Source of the DNA: Falsiroseomonas bella | Lineage (GTDB): Bacteria; Pseudomonadota; Alphaproteobacteria; Acetobacterales; Acetobacteraceae | Direction: 5' to 3' | DNA: 64,000 bases | NCBI RefSeq assembly: GCF_003173615.1 | Contig: NZ_QGNA01000002.1 | Span: 372,001-436,000 of the forward strand | Shown: piece by piece, positions 8,462-19,801 of the stretch | How the letters are laid out: each line of letters starts with the position of its first letter | Position numbering within the stretch: the stretch's first letter is position 1 | Program-made: the position numbers and the translations under genes | Notes under the pieces: model-generated | What the model saw: the letters and a program-made list of their open reading frames with translations, nothing else | What the model was told of the DNA's origin: nothing | The model's database searches: none

Positions 8462-9697
8462 ATGGCGTGGAACAACAGCGGCGGACCAAGCCCGTGGGGC
8501 AACCCGAGGCCGGGTGGTCCCTGGGGCGCGCCGCAACCGCCCTCCGGTGGCGGGGGCGGTGGTGGCCGTGGGCCGGGGCCTGACCTTGATGACGTGATTC
8601 GCCAGGCGCAGGACGCGGTGCGGCGCTGGCTGCCGCGCGGCACCGGCGGCAAGGGCATCGCGCTGATCGGCCTGGTGCTGGTCGCGCTGTGGGCGGCTTC
8701 CGGCTTCTACCGCGTGGATCCGGACGAGCAGGGCGTGGTGCTGCGCTTCGGCGCCTTCGAGCGCACGGCGCCGCCCGGCCTGAACTACCACATTCCCTGG
8801 CCGATCGAGTCCGTCACCACGCCGCGCGTGACACGCATCAATCGCGTGGACATCGGCTTCCGCGGCTCGGTCGAGGGCACCACCGGCACCGTCAGCGGCC
8901 GCCCCGTCTCCTCCCGCGACGTGCTGGAGGAGAGCATGATGCTCACGGGCGACGAGAACATCATCGACATCGACTTCGCCGTGTTCTGGCGCATCCGCGA
9001 CGCCGCCGAGTTCCTGTTCAACACCCGCAACCCCGAGGCCACGGTGAAGTCCGCCGCCGAGAGCGTGATGCGCGAGGTCATCGGCCGCACGCCGATCCAG
9101 CCCGCCCTGACCGAGGCGCGCGCGCAGATCGAGCAGGAAGTCCGCCGCGGCACCCAGGCGATCATGGACCAGTATGGCGCCGGCATCGAGATCGCGCAGG
9201 TGCAGTTGCAGAAGGTGGACCCGCCGGCCCAGGTGGTGGACGCCTTCCGCGACGTGCAGCGCGCCAATGCCGACCGCGAGCGCCTGCGCAACGAGGCCGA
9301 GAGCTACCGCAACGACATCATCCCCCGCGCCCGCGGCGAGGCCGAGCGCCTGGTGCAGGAGGCCGAGGGCGTCCGCGAAAGCCAGATCGCCCGCGCCCGC
9401 GGTGAGGCGCAGCGCTTCGTGAGCGTGCTCACCGCCTACCAGGCGGCGCAGGACGTGACGCTGCGCCGGATGTACATCGAGACGATGGAGGAGATCCTGC
9501 GCCGCAACCCGACCGTGGTCGTGGATACCGGCCTGCAGGGCGTCGTGCCCTTCCTGAACCTCAACGACCCGGCGCGCGGCGCGGCTGCCGCGGCGCCGCA
9601 GATCCTGCGCCAGCAGCAGCAGGGCGGCGGCGTGCCCGCCTTCCAGCAACAGCCCAGCCCCGCCATGTCCAGCCGTCAGCCGGGGGTGCCCCGATGA
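8462..9697 (+). CDS. hflK: FtsH protease modulator HflK
   Basis: The 411-residue product begins with a Gly/Pro/Asn-rich cytoplasmic stretch (about residues 1-55), followed by a single membrane segment (IALIGLVLVALWAASGFYRV) and the SPFH/band-7 domain (DPDEQGVVLRFGAFERTAPPG onward), and ends in a Gln/Pro-rich tail. HflK and HflC form a large inner-membrane cage around FtsH and regulate its proteolysis. Start chosen at ATG 8462, with AAGGAGG about a dozen bases upstream. Its last codons overlap the hflC start by four bases, so the pair is co-translated. Confidence 0.93.
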   Translation: MAWNNSGGPSPWGNPRPGGPWGAPQPPSGGGGGGGRGPGPDLDDVIRQAQDAVRRWLPRGTGGKGIALIGLVLVALWAASGFYRVDPDEQGVVLRFGAFERTAPPGLNYHIPWPIESVTTPRVTRINRVDIGFRGSVEGTTGTVSGRPVSSRDVLEESMMLTGDENIIDIDFAVFWRIRDAAEFLFNTRNPEATVKSAAESVMREVIGRTPIQPALTEARAQIEQEVRRGTQAIMDQYGAGIEIAQVQLQKVDPPAQVVDAFRDVQRANADRERLRNEAESYRNDIIPRARGEAERLVQEAEGVRESQIARARGEAQRFVSVLTAYQAAQDVTLRRMYIETMEEILRRNPTVVVDTGLQGVVPFLNLNDPARGAAAAAPQILRQQQQGGGVPAFQQQPSPAMSSRQPGVPR

Positions 9698-10692
9698 ACC
9701 GCGTTCTGTTCCTGGCGGCCGGCGCCGTCGTCGCGCTGGTGGTGGTCGCCTCCACCCTGTTCACCGTGCAGCAGACCCAGCAGGTGCTGATCACGCAGTT
9801 CGGTCAGCCGATCCGGGTGATCACGGAGCCGGGCCTGCAGGCCAAGATCCCCTTCATCCAGTCGGTGATCGCCTTCGACCGCCGCCTGCTCGACTTCGAC
9901 GCGCCCGGCGAGGAAGTCATCCTCGGCGACCAGCGCCGGCTGATCGTGGACAGCTTCACCCGCTACCGGATCACCGATCCGCTGCTGTTCTTCCAGACCG
10001 TCGGCGCGACCGAGGCGGGGATCCGCGCGCGGCTCAACTCGATCGTCACCTCCTCGCTTCGCCGCGTGCTGGGCAACGAGCCGCTGCTGTCGGTGCTTTC
10101 GACCGACCGTGCGCGGATAATGAGCCAGATCCAGAACCAGGTGAACGAGGAAGCGCGGCGCTTCGGCATCCAGATCGTGGATGTTCGCATCCGCCGCGCC
10201 GACCTGCCGGAGGAGAACACGCAGGCGATCCTGCAGCGCATGCAGTCCGAGCGTGAGCGCGTTGCGCGCGAGGCGCGCGCGGAAGGTGCGGAGGTTGCGC
10301 AGCGCGTGCGTGCCGGCGCCGACCGCGAGCGCACCGTGCTGCTGGCCGAGGCGAACGCCCAGGCCGACATCCTGCGCGGCCAGGGCGAGCAGGAGGCGAT
10401 CCGCATCTTTGCCGACGCCTTCCAGCGCGACCCGCAGTTCTTCCAGTTCTGGCGGAGCATGCAGGCCTATCGCGACGCCTTCAGCGAGGGCGGCACGCGT
10501 CTGCTGCTGGCGCCGGAGGGCGAGTTCTTCCGCTACTTCCGCCAGGGCATGCAGGTGGCTCCGGGCGGCGCCGCAACGAATGGCGCCGCGCCCGCCGCCG
10601 CCCCGGCCGCCGCGCCCGCCTCGCCGGCCCCGGCAAGCGATGCCGCGGCCGGTACGGCGCCCGCGCCGGCCCCCGCCCCGGCGTCGAACTGA
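9694..10692 (+). CDS. hflC: FtsH protease modulator HflC
   Basis: A 332-residue SPFH-domain partner of HflK: an N-terminal membrane anchor (FLAAGAVVALVVVASTLFTV), then band-7 sequence (QQVLITQFGQPIRVITEPGLQ, DFDAPGEEVILGDQRRLIVDSF) and the alpha-helical region with Glu/Arg/Ala-rich QSERERVAREARAEGAEV. The last 45 or so residues are an Ala/Pro-rich low-complexity tail not typical of enteric HflC. ATG overlaps the hflK stop (ATGA at 9694-9697). Confidence 0.93.
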   Translation: MNRVLFLAAGAVVALVVVASTLFTVQQTQQVLITQFGQPIRVITEPGLQAKIPFIQSVIAFDRRLLDFDAPGEEVILGDQRRLIVDSFTRYRITDPLLFFQTVGATEAGIRARLNSIVTSSLRRVLGNEPLLSVLSTDRARIMSQIQNQVNEEARRFGIQIVDVRIRRADLPEENTQAILQRMQSERERVAREARAEGAEVAQRVRAGADRERTVLLAEANAQADILRGQGEQEAIRIFADAFQRDPQFFQFWRSMQAYRDAFSEGGTRLLLAPEGEFFRYFRQGMQVAPGGAATNGAAPAAAPAAAPASPAPASDAAAGTAPAPAPAPASN

Positions 10693-10707
10693 TCCGGCGC
10701 GGCGGGC

Positions 10708-10902
10708 GTGCGGATCGAGCAGGTCCTCGCGGGGCTGGGCGTCGTCCTGGCCGTGGAGGGCCTGCTCTACGCCGTGGCCCCCGCCGCGATGCGGCGGCTG
10801 GTGGCTGCGCTGGCGTCGCAGCCCGAGGCGAGGCTGCGCGGCGCCGGCCTCGCGGCCGCCGTGATCGGGCTGGCGATCGCCTGGGCGCTCACGATTGGAT
10901 GA
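10708..10902 (+). CDS. DUF2065 small membrane protein
   Basis: A 64-residue protein from a GTG at 10708, 15 bases after the hflC stop. Two membrane segments (VLAGLGVVLAVEGLLYAVAP and AGLAAAVIGLAIAWALTI) flank a short basic/polar loop, the pattern of the DUF2065 (YjeT-like) family. The order hflK-hflC-DUF2065-degP is a recurring one in alphaproteobacteria and supports a shared role in membrane protein quality control, although the function of DUF2065 is not known. Confidence 0.82.
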   Translation: MRIEQVLAGLGVVLAVEGLLYAVAPAAMRRLVAALASQPEARLRGAGLAAAVIGLAIAWALTIG

Positions 10903-10935
10903 CGAGACCGCCGCAGGCGAACTTCGTGGCGCTTC

Positions 10936-10950
10936 GTCACATCCCGTGAC
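10936..10950. promoter_or_regulatory. Inverted repeat GTCAC-N5-GTGAC upstream of degP
   Basis: A perfect 5-bp inverted repeat, GTCAC ATCCC GTGAC, sits about 105 bases before the degP start. The geometry (two half-sites one helical turn apart) resembles an operator for a dimeric regulator. The regulator is not identifiable from the sequence, and the motif could be chance in GC-rich DNA. Confidence 0.3.
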
Positions 10951-11053
10951 ATGGCGGCAGGCTTCCGTCGCGTCGCGACCGTGCCAATGTAACCGAGTGG
11001 CCGCCCCTGCTTCGGGGCCGCCCGCCGAATTCAGCCAGGGAAGGTTCCCGCCC

Positions 11054-12589
11054 GTGCGTCTTGCTCCCCTCGCCCTTGCGGCCGTGCTGGCCCTGCCGTT
11101 CGCCGTCGCGCCGCCGGCGGCCGTGACCGCCCAGCAGATCACGCCGCAGATTCCGCCGCCCGGCGCGCCTTCGTCCTTCGCGCCCCTGGCGCAGCGCCTG
11201 TTGCCGGCGGTCGTGAACATCCAGACGACACAGGCCTCCGGCCAGGCCCGCGCCGGGCGCGACGCGCCGGAAGTGCCGCAGGCCCCGCCGGGCAGTCCCT
11301 TCGAGGAGTTCTTCCGTGACTTCCTCGAGCGCAACCGGCCGCAGGGCCCCGGCCAGCCGGGCCGCCCGCAGCCGCCCACGCGCCGCGGCCAGTCGCTCGG
11401 CTCCGGCTTCATCATCGACGCCTCCGGCATCGTGGTGACCAACAACCACGTCATCGAGGGCGCGGACGAGATCAACGTCGTGCTGCAGGACAACACGACG
11501 ATCCGCGCCGAGCTGCTCGGCGCCGATCCGCGCACCGACCTCGCGGTGCTGCGGGTGCGCCACAGTGGGCCGCTGCCTGCGGTCCCGTTCGGAGACAGCG
11601 ACACGGCGCAGGTCGGCGACTGGGTGGTGGCGATCGGAAACCCCTTCGGCCTCGGCGGGTCGGTGACGGCGGGCATCGTCTCCGCGCGCGGCCGAGACAT
11701 CCGCCAGGGCCTCTATGACGATTTCATCCAGACCGATGCTGCGATCAACCGCGGCAATTCCGGCGGCCCGCTGTTCAACCTGCAGGGCGAGGTGGTCGGC
11801 ATCAACACGGCGATCTACTCGCCTTCCGGCGGCTCGATCGGCATCGGCTTCTCGATCCCGTCGAACCTGGCCAAGAACATCGTGGCGCAGCTGCGCGACG
11901 ACGGTCGCGTCCGGCGCGGCTGGCTCGGCGTGAACATCCAGCAGGTGACGGACGAGATCGCGGAGAGCCTGGGCCTGCGCAACGGCGCGCGCGGCGCTCT
12001 CGTGGCACGGGCCCAGGAAGGCGGCCCGGCAGCGGCCGGCGGCATCCAGGCCGGTGACGTGATCCTGCGCTTCAACAACCAGGATGTGCGCGAGATGCGC
12101 AACCTGCCGCGCATCGTCGCCGAGACCCAGGTCGGGACCCGCGTGCCGGTGGTGGTCTGGCGCGACGGTCGCGAGCGCACCGTCGAGATCACCGTCGCCG
12201 AGCTGCCCTCGGACCAGCAGCAGGCCGCGGTGCAGCCCGGTCAGCAGGCGCCGCGCCAGCAGCAGACAGAGCTTTCGGGCCTTGGCCTGCGCATCGCGCC
12301 GATCACGCCGGAACTGCGCGAGCGCTTCAGCCTGCGCGCAGAAAGCCGCGGCGTGGTGATCACCGAGGTCTCGCCCGGCAGCCCGGCTGCCGAGCGCGAA
12401 CTGCGCCCCGGTGACGTGATCGTCGAGGTCCAGCAGGAGCGCGTGGGAACGCCTGAGGAAGTGCAGGAGCGCCTGGAGCGCCTGCGCCGCCAGAACCGCG
12501 CGACCGCCCTGCTGCTGATCGAGAGCGCGCAGGGCCAGCGCTGGGTGCCGCTGCGCCTGAACGCACCGCAGCGCGGCGCGCCAGGCTGA
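11054..12589 (+). CDS. degP: Do-family serine endoprotease DegP/HtrA
   Basis: Periplasmic protease and chaperone for misfolded envelope proteins. The 511-residue product starts at GTG 11054 with AGGGAAGG upstream and has a Sec signal peptide (LAPLALAAVLALPFAVAPPAAVTA). The trypsin-like domain shows the triad His132 (VTNNHVIEGAD), Asp162 (RTDLAVL) and Ser236 (NRGNSGGPL). Two PDZ domains follow, at roughly 285-365 and 405-495. A Pro/Gln-rich linker at 70-112 lies in the region of the LA loop. The longer in-frame opening to 10895 lacks a signal-compatible start. Confidence 0.95.
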   Translation: MRLAPLALAAVLALPFAVAPPAAVTAQQITPQIPPPGAPSSFAPLAQRLLPAVVNIQTTQASGQARAGRDAPEVPQAPPGSPFEEFFRDFLERNRPQGPGQPGRPQPPTRRGQSLGSGFIIDASGIVVTNNHVIEGADEINVVLQDNTTIRAELLGADPRTDLAVLRVRHSGPLPAVPFGDSDTAQVGDWVVAIGNPFGLGGSVTAGIVSARGRDIRQGLYDDFIQTDAAINRGNSGGPLFNLQGEVVGINTAIYSPSGGSIGIGFSIPSNLAKNIVAQLRDDGRVRRGWLGVNIQQVTDEIAESLGLRNGARGALVARAQEGGPAAAGGIQAGDVILRFNNQDVREMRNLPRIVAETQVGTRVPVVVWRDGRERTVEITVAELPSDQQQAAVQPGQQAPRQQQTELSGLGLRIAPITPELRERFSLRAESRGVVITEVSPGSPAAERELRPGDVIVEVQQERVGTPEEVQERLERLRRQNRATALLLIESAQGQRWVPLRLNAPQRGAPG

Positions 12590-12604
12590 GGGCAACGAGC
12601 ATGT

Positions 12605-12629
12605 GCGGGAGGGGCATTGTCCCTCCCGC
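12605..12629. terminator. Hairpin between convergent degP and serB
   Basis: A perfect 9-bp inverted repeat, GCGGGAGGG / CCCTCCCGC with a 7-base loop, lies between the two convergent stop codons. No T-run is present; it probably serves both directions. Confidence 0.6.
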
Positions 12630-12634
12630 GCCGC

Positions 12635-13525
12635 TCATCCTTTGACGAACTCCACTCTCCGGTAGCCCTGGGCGAATAGCAGCGCCGTCAGGTCGCCATG
12701 CTCCACCTTCGCCCGCGCGGCCGCCGCCACCGCCGGCTTCGCGCGGAACGCCACGCCGAGGCCCGCGGCGCGGATCATGTCGAGGTCGTTGGCGCCGTCG
12801 CCGACCGCCAGCGTCGCCTCCATCGGCAGGCCGTTCTCGCTGGCCAGGCGCGTCAGCGTGGCGAGCTTGCCGTCGCGGCCGAAGATCGGCTCCGCCACGC
12901 GGCCGGTGAGCTTGCCGTCCTCCACCAGCAGCGTATTCGATACGTGCAGATGGAACCCGAGCGTCTCGGCCACCCGCCCCGTGAAAAAGGTGAAGCCCCC
13001 CGAGGCGAGGCAGCATGTCGCGCCATGCGCGCGCATGGTCGCGACCAGTTCCCGCGCGCCTGGCATGATCGGCGTCTCGGCCCAGGTGCGATCCAGCGCG
13101 GAGATGTCGAGCCCTTCCAGCATCGCCACCCGGGCGACGAGCGCCTCGCGGAAGTCGAGCTCGCCATTCATCGCGCGGGCGGTGATCGCGGCGATCTTGT
13201 CCTTCAGCCCGGCAAAGGCCGCGATCTCGTCCAGCGTCTCGGTGGTGACGATGGTGCTGTCCATGTCAGCGACGAGAAGGCCCTTGCGCCTTCCCTCGCG
13301 CGGTTGCGCGATCGCATCCACCGGCGCGCCCGCAACCGCGGCATGAACCGCCGCGACCGCCTGGTCGGCGGCGCCGGTGAAAGGGATGTCCGCGGCCTCC
13401 CCCTCCGACAGCCAGTCGGGCGTTTCCGGCGCGCCGCCCAGCGCATCGAGCGCGGCGCGCGCCCGGCTGACCAGCGCGGGCTCGAGCGCGCCCGGCTGGG
13501 CGATCAGGGTCAGGATGTGCGGCAT
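12635..13525 (-). CDS. serB: Phosphoserine phosphatase SerB
   Basis: Last step of serine synthesis: phosphoserine to serine plus phosphate. The 296-residue product has an N-terminal ACT-like regulatory region (1-75) and a HAD phosphatase domain with the nucleophile motif DMDSTIV (Asp87, Asp89), the LASGGFTFF motif II region and the VGDGANDLDM motif III/IV. Only 20 bases separate its start from the divergent miaA start, so their promoters must overlap. Confidence 0.95.
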   Translation of the reverse strand: MPHILTLIAQPGALEPALVSRARAALDALGGAPETPDWLSEGEAADIPFTGAADQAVAAVHAAVAGAPVDAIAQPREGRRKGLLVADMDSTIVTTETLDEIAAFAGLKDKIAAITARAMNGELDFREALVARVAMLEGLDISALDRTWAETPIMPGARELVATMRAHGATCCLASGGFTFFTGRVAETLGFHLHVSNTLLVEDGKLTGRVAEPIFGRDGKLATLTRLASENGLPMEATLAVGDGANDLDMIRAAGLGVAFRAKPAVAAAARAKVEHGDLTALLFAQGYRRVEFVKG

Positions 13526-13545
13526 GGCGCGCGCCCTGTGCCACC

Positions 13546-14514
13546 ATGACCGACACCGCGCAACCCGCCGCGATCCTCGTCGCGGGCCCCACCGCCTCGG
13601 GCAAGAGCGCGCTCGCGCTCGACCTCGCCGAGCGCCTGCGGGGCGAGATCATCAACGCGGATTCCATGCAGGTCTATCGCGAGTTGCGGATCATCACCGC
13701 GCGGCCGAGCGACGCCGACCTCGCCCGCGCGCCGCATGCGCTCTACGGCGTACGCCGGGCGGCCGAGGCGGGCACCGCCGCCTGGTGGCGCGGCGCGGCG
13801 CTCGCGGCGATGGAGGCCGCGCGCGCGGCAGGCCGCGTGCCGATCCTCTGCGGCGGGACGGGGATGTATTTCGCCGCGCTGACCGAGGGCCTGGCCGAGA
13901 TCCCCCCGATCCCGCCCGAAGCGCGCGCGGAAGCGCGGCGCCTGCTCGCCGAGGAAGGCCCGGCCGCGCTGCACGCCCGCCTCGCCGCCCGCGATCCCGA
14001 GACCGCGGCGGCGCTGCGCCCTTCGGACAGCCAGCGCCTGGCCCGCGCCTATGAGGTTGTGACCGGCACCGGCCGCGGGTTGCGCGATTGGCAGCGCGCG
14101 GGCGGCACCGGGCCGGCGCCGTGGCGCTTCGCTTCCGTCATCCTCGATCCGCCGCGGGAGGCGCTGCGCGCGGCGATCGCGGCACGCTGGGCCGCCATGC
14201 TGGCCGCCGGCGCGCTGGAGGAGGTGCGAGCCCTGGGCGAGGAGGGGCTCGATCCGGCGCTGCCGGCGATGCGCGCGCATGGCGTTCCGGAATTGCTGGC
14301 GCATCTCCGCGGCGCGATGACGCTGGAAGCCGCCTCGGCGCGGGCGATCCTGAATACCGGGCAGTACACCAAGCGGCAGGCGACCTGGTTCCGCCATCAC
14401 AGCTTGGCACCTGCTTCTGCAACGAAGACTTTTCATTCGAAATCGCCGCTTATCGCGCAAGATTCAAAAAGTTTGTTAGAATATTTCGCAGCTTTTGTTG
14501 AAATGCGCGATTGA
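13546..14514 (+). CDS. miaA: tRNA dimethylallyltransferase MiaA
   Basis: Adds a dimethylallyl group to A37 of tRNAs reading UNN codons. The 322-residue product has the P-loop GPTASGKS at 14-21, NADSMQVYREL, and the CGGTGMYF motif, then YTKRQATWFRHH near the end. The final 33 residues after WFRHH are encoded by a distinctly AT-rich stretch (14400-14514), unlike the rest of the gene. The following ilvB gene begins about 100 bases later, after a hairpin. Confidence 0.94.
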   Translation: MTDTAQPAAILVAGPTASGKSALALDLAERLRGEIINADSMQVYRELRIITARPSDADLARAPHALYGVRRAAEAGTAAWWRGAALAAMEAARAAGRVPILCGGTGMYFAALTEGLAEIPPIPPEARAEARRLLAEEGPAALHARLAARDPETAAALRPSDSQRLARAYEVVTGTGRGLRDWQRAGGTGPAPWRFASVILDPPREALRAAIAARWAAMLAAGALEEVRALGEEGLDPALPAMRAHGVPELLAHLRGAMTLEAASARAILNTGQYTKRQATWFRHHSLAPASATKTFHSKSPLIAQDSKSLLEYFAAFVEMRD

Positions 14515-14546
14515 CGCAGTGCGGCATGGCGCGTAAGGGTGCCGCC

Positions 14547-14571
14547 CCCGGCAAGGATCGGCCTTGCCGGG
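14547..14571. terminator. Hairpin between miaA and ilvB
   Basis: A perfect 10-bp inverted repeat, CCCGGCAAGG / CCTTGCCGGG with a 5-base loop, starts 32 bases after the miaA stop and 42 bases before the ilvB start. It lacks a T-run. It could terminate miaA transcription or be part of an ilvB leader; no branched-chain-rich leader peptide is visible before it. Confidence 0.5.
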
Positions 14572-14612
14572 CGCATCGAACACGCGCCACGCGCGGGAAA
14601 GTACGCAAGACG

Positions 14613-16415
<1,803 letters not shown>

Positions 16416-16429
16416 TCCGTCCAGCCTGA

Positions 16430-18058
<1,629 letters not shown>

Positions 18059-18066
18059 TCTCTGCT

Positions 18067-18090
18067 CCCTCCCCCGCATGCGGGGGAGGG
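18067..18090. repeat. 24-bp perfect palindrome after ilvC
   Basis: CCCTCCCCCGCA / TGCGGGGGAGGG forms a perfect palindrome eight bases after the ilvC stop. It resembles the C-tract/G-tract hairpin at 435-462 (CCCTCTCCCCCC), suggesting a recurring intergenic element. A second hairpin (18127-18150) is the better terminator candidate. Confidence 0.6.
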
Positions 18091-18126
18091 TCGGGTTGGG
18101 GGCACGCGCCACCATCGACGGCAGGA

Positions 18127-18150
18127 GGGCGGCAGGGCAACCTGCCGCCC
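18127..18150 (+). terminator. Terminator-like hairpin of the ilv operon
   Basis: A perfect 10-bp stem, GGGCGGCAGG / CCTGCCGCCC, closed by a GCAA tetraloop and followed by TTCGTCGTT. It lies 70 bases after ilvC and 28 before the next ATG. Confidence 0.6.
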
Positions 18151-18177
18151 TTCGTCGTTCGAGGGAGGAGCGCCGCC

Positions 18178-18798
18178 ATGAAGACCATCGCCTGCCTGCA
18201 CACCGCAGCCGGCAACCGCGCCGTCTTCGAAGCGGCCTGTCCGCCCGGCGCGACGCTGACCCACACGCTGCGCGAGGACCTGCTGAAGGACGCCGAGGCC
18301 GCGGGCGGCCTGACGGACGCCATCGCCGACCGCACCGCGCGCGCGCTGGAAGCGCTGGCGACGCCCGGCGTGGATGCCGTGCTCCTCACCTGCTCCACCG
18401 TGGGCCCGGGCGCCGCACGCGCGCAGGCGGCGGTCCCCGTGCTACGCGTGGACGCAGCGCTGGCCGAGGAGGCGACCAAGGGCGGCGGCACTGTCGTGGT
18501 GCTCTGCGCCGTCGAGACCACCGTCGAGCCCACCCGCGCCATCTTCGCCGAGGCCGCTTCCCGCAACGGCGCGACGCTGGATGTCCGCCTCGTTCCCGGC
18601 GCCTGGGCCGCCTTTCGCGCCGGCGACACGGAAGGCTATCACCGCATCGTGGCCGAGGCCTCGGACGTGGCCCATGCCGAGGGTGCGCGCGCCGTCGCGC
18701 TGGCCCAGGCCAGCATGACCGGCGCGGTCGCGCTGGCGAAGGGCAAGAAGCCGCTGGCCAGCCCGCCGGTTGGCCTCGCCGCCGCGCTGGCCGCCTGA
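18178..18798 (+). CDS. Aspartate/glutamate racemase-family protein
   Basis: The 206-residue product resembles the Asp/Glu/hydantoin racemase superfamily: an N-terminal strand MKTIACLHTAAG, the first catalytic-cysteine context LLTCSTVGPGAA near residue 65, and a later VVVLCAVETTVEPT block. The usual second cysteine context is replaced by ALAQASMTGA, so racemase activity is doubtful. It stands alone behind the ilv terminator, with GGGAGGAGCGCCGCC before the ATG. The substrate is unknown. Confidence 0.7.
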   Translation: MKTIACLHTAAGNRAVFEAACPPGATLTHTLREDLLKDAEAAGGLTDAIADRTARALEALATPGVDAVLLTCSTVGPGAARAQAAVPVLRVDAALAEEATKGGGTVVVLCAVETTVEPTRAIFAEAASRNGATLDVRLVPGAWAAFRAGDTEGYHRIVAEASDVAHAEGARAVALAQASMTGAVALAKGKKPLASPPVGLAAALAA

Positions 18799-18832
18799 GC
18801 ATCCGCCCCCATATGCCGGGCGGGAGAACACG

Positions 18833-19450
18833 ATGCTCGACCGCCTGGCCACCATCGCGTCCACGCTGCTGCTGTCCGCCTGCTCGGTGGTGGGCGTGAG
18901 GTCCGGCACGGAGGAGCCGCGCTTCGACGCGCTCGGCACCGAGGCCGGGCTCGAGATCCGGCGCTACGCCCCGCGCCTGGCGGCCGAGACCACCGTCTCG
19001 GCCGACGAGGCCGCGGCGCGGAACGAAGGCTTCTCACGCCTCGCGCGCTACATCTTCGGCGCCAACCAGGGCAGCGCGAAGATCGCGATGACCGCGCCCG
19101 TCGCGCAGGAGCCGACGCGCATCGCCATGACCGCGCCGGTCGCGCAGCAGGCGACGGCGGATGGCTACCGCATCCGCTTCTTCCTGCCCGCCGCGCTGCG
19201 CGACCCGCCAGCGCCGGACGATCCGCGGGTGACCATCGCGGAGGTGCCGGGCGAGACGGTCGCCGTGCTGCGCTTCTCCGGCGTGCCGAATCCGGACGCG
19301 GTCGCCGAGGCCCGCGCGCAGCTGCTCGCCACGCTACCCCGCACGCGCTGGACGGCTTCCGGCGATCCCGTCGCCTGGTTCTACGACCCGCCCTGGACCA
19401 TCCCGGCGCTGCGCCGCAACGAGGTCGCCGTGCCGGTCTCGCCGCGATGA
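18833..19450 (+). CDS. SOUL heme-binding family lipoprotein
   Basis: The 205-residue product starts with a lipoprotein signal (IASTLLLSAC, lipobox Cys near residue 17) and continues with the SOUL domain: GLEIRRYAPRLAAET, NEGFSRLARYIFGANQGS, two copies of the diagnostic IAMTAPVAQ motif, and a C-terminal WTASGDPVAWFYDPPWT block. Family members bind heme or related hydrophobic ligands; a lipobox would place this one on the periplasmic face of a membrane. Its last codons overlap the next gene (ATGA), indicating co-translation. Confidence 0.85.
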   Translation: MLDRLATIASTLLLSACSVVGVRSGTEEPRFDALGTEAGLEIRRYAPRLAAETTVSADEAAARNEGFSRLARYIFGANQGSAKIAMTAPVAQEPTRIAMTAPVAQQATADGYRIRFFLPAALRDPPAPDDPRVTIAEVPGETVAVLRFSGVPNPDAVAEARAQLLATLPRTRWTASGDPVAWFYDPPWTIPALRRNEVAVPVSPR

Positions 19451-19782
19451 AGGTGCGTCTCGCCTTCGCCGCGCTGCTCCTGTGCCTGGGGCCGCAGGCG
19501 GGCGCGCAGGCGCCGACGCAGGCTCCGCCGGCGCGCGCCTGGACAGTGGAGAAATGCAGCCGCTATGCGCAATCCTGGTCCGAGGCGCTGTCGCGCTTCG
19601 GGCGCGAGGGCCTGTCGGCGGAGTTCCTGTCGCGCCACGATGCCTTCCTTGCCTCGGGCTGCCGGACGCGCGACGTCTGCCCGCGCTCGCCGCAGGAACT
19701 CGCCCTGGCTGACGTCATGACCATCGCCGCGATGAACGCCGGCGCCGCGAGCAGCTTCGTCCCCTTCATCTGCCGGGACTGA
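19447..19782 (+). CDS. Small secreted protein, unknown function
   Basis: A 111-residue protein with a Sec signal peptide (VRLAFAALLLCLGPQAGAQA) and four cysteines in the mature part (KCSRYAQSW, SGCRTRDVCPRSP, PFICRD), suggesting two disulfides in the periplasm. Its ATG overlaps the stop codon of the SOUL lipoprotein. No family recognised. Confidence 0.7.
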   Translation: MKVRLAFAALLLCLGPQAGAQAPTQAPPARAWTVEKCSRYAQSWSEALSRFGREGLSAEFLSRHDAFLASGCRTRDVCPRSPQELALADVMTIAAMNAGAASSFVPFICRD

Positions 19783-19801
19783 ACGCGATACAGTCGCGGT
19801 C

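Noticed and set aside
8226-8489. Frame ending with ATGA overlap at the mrp start
   Set aside because: The overlap suggested a coupled upstream gene, but the plausible part lacks any start codon and the region upstream reads as non-coding in all frames.
19085-19150. Tandem duplication of IAMTAPVAQ in the SOUL protein
   Set aside because: Two copies of this motif are normal in the SOUL family.
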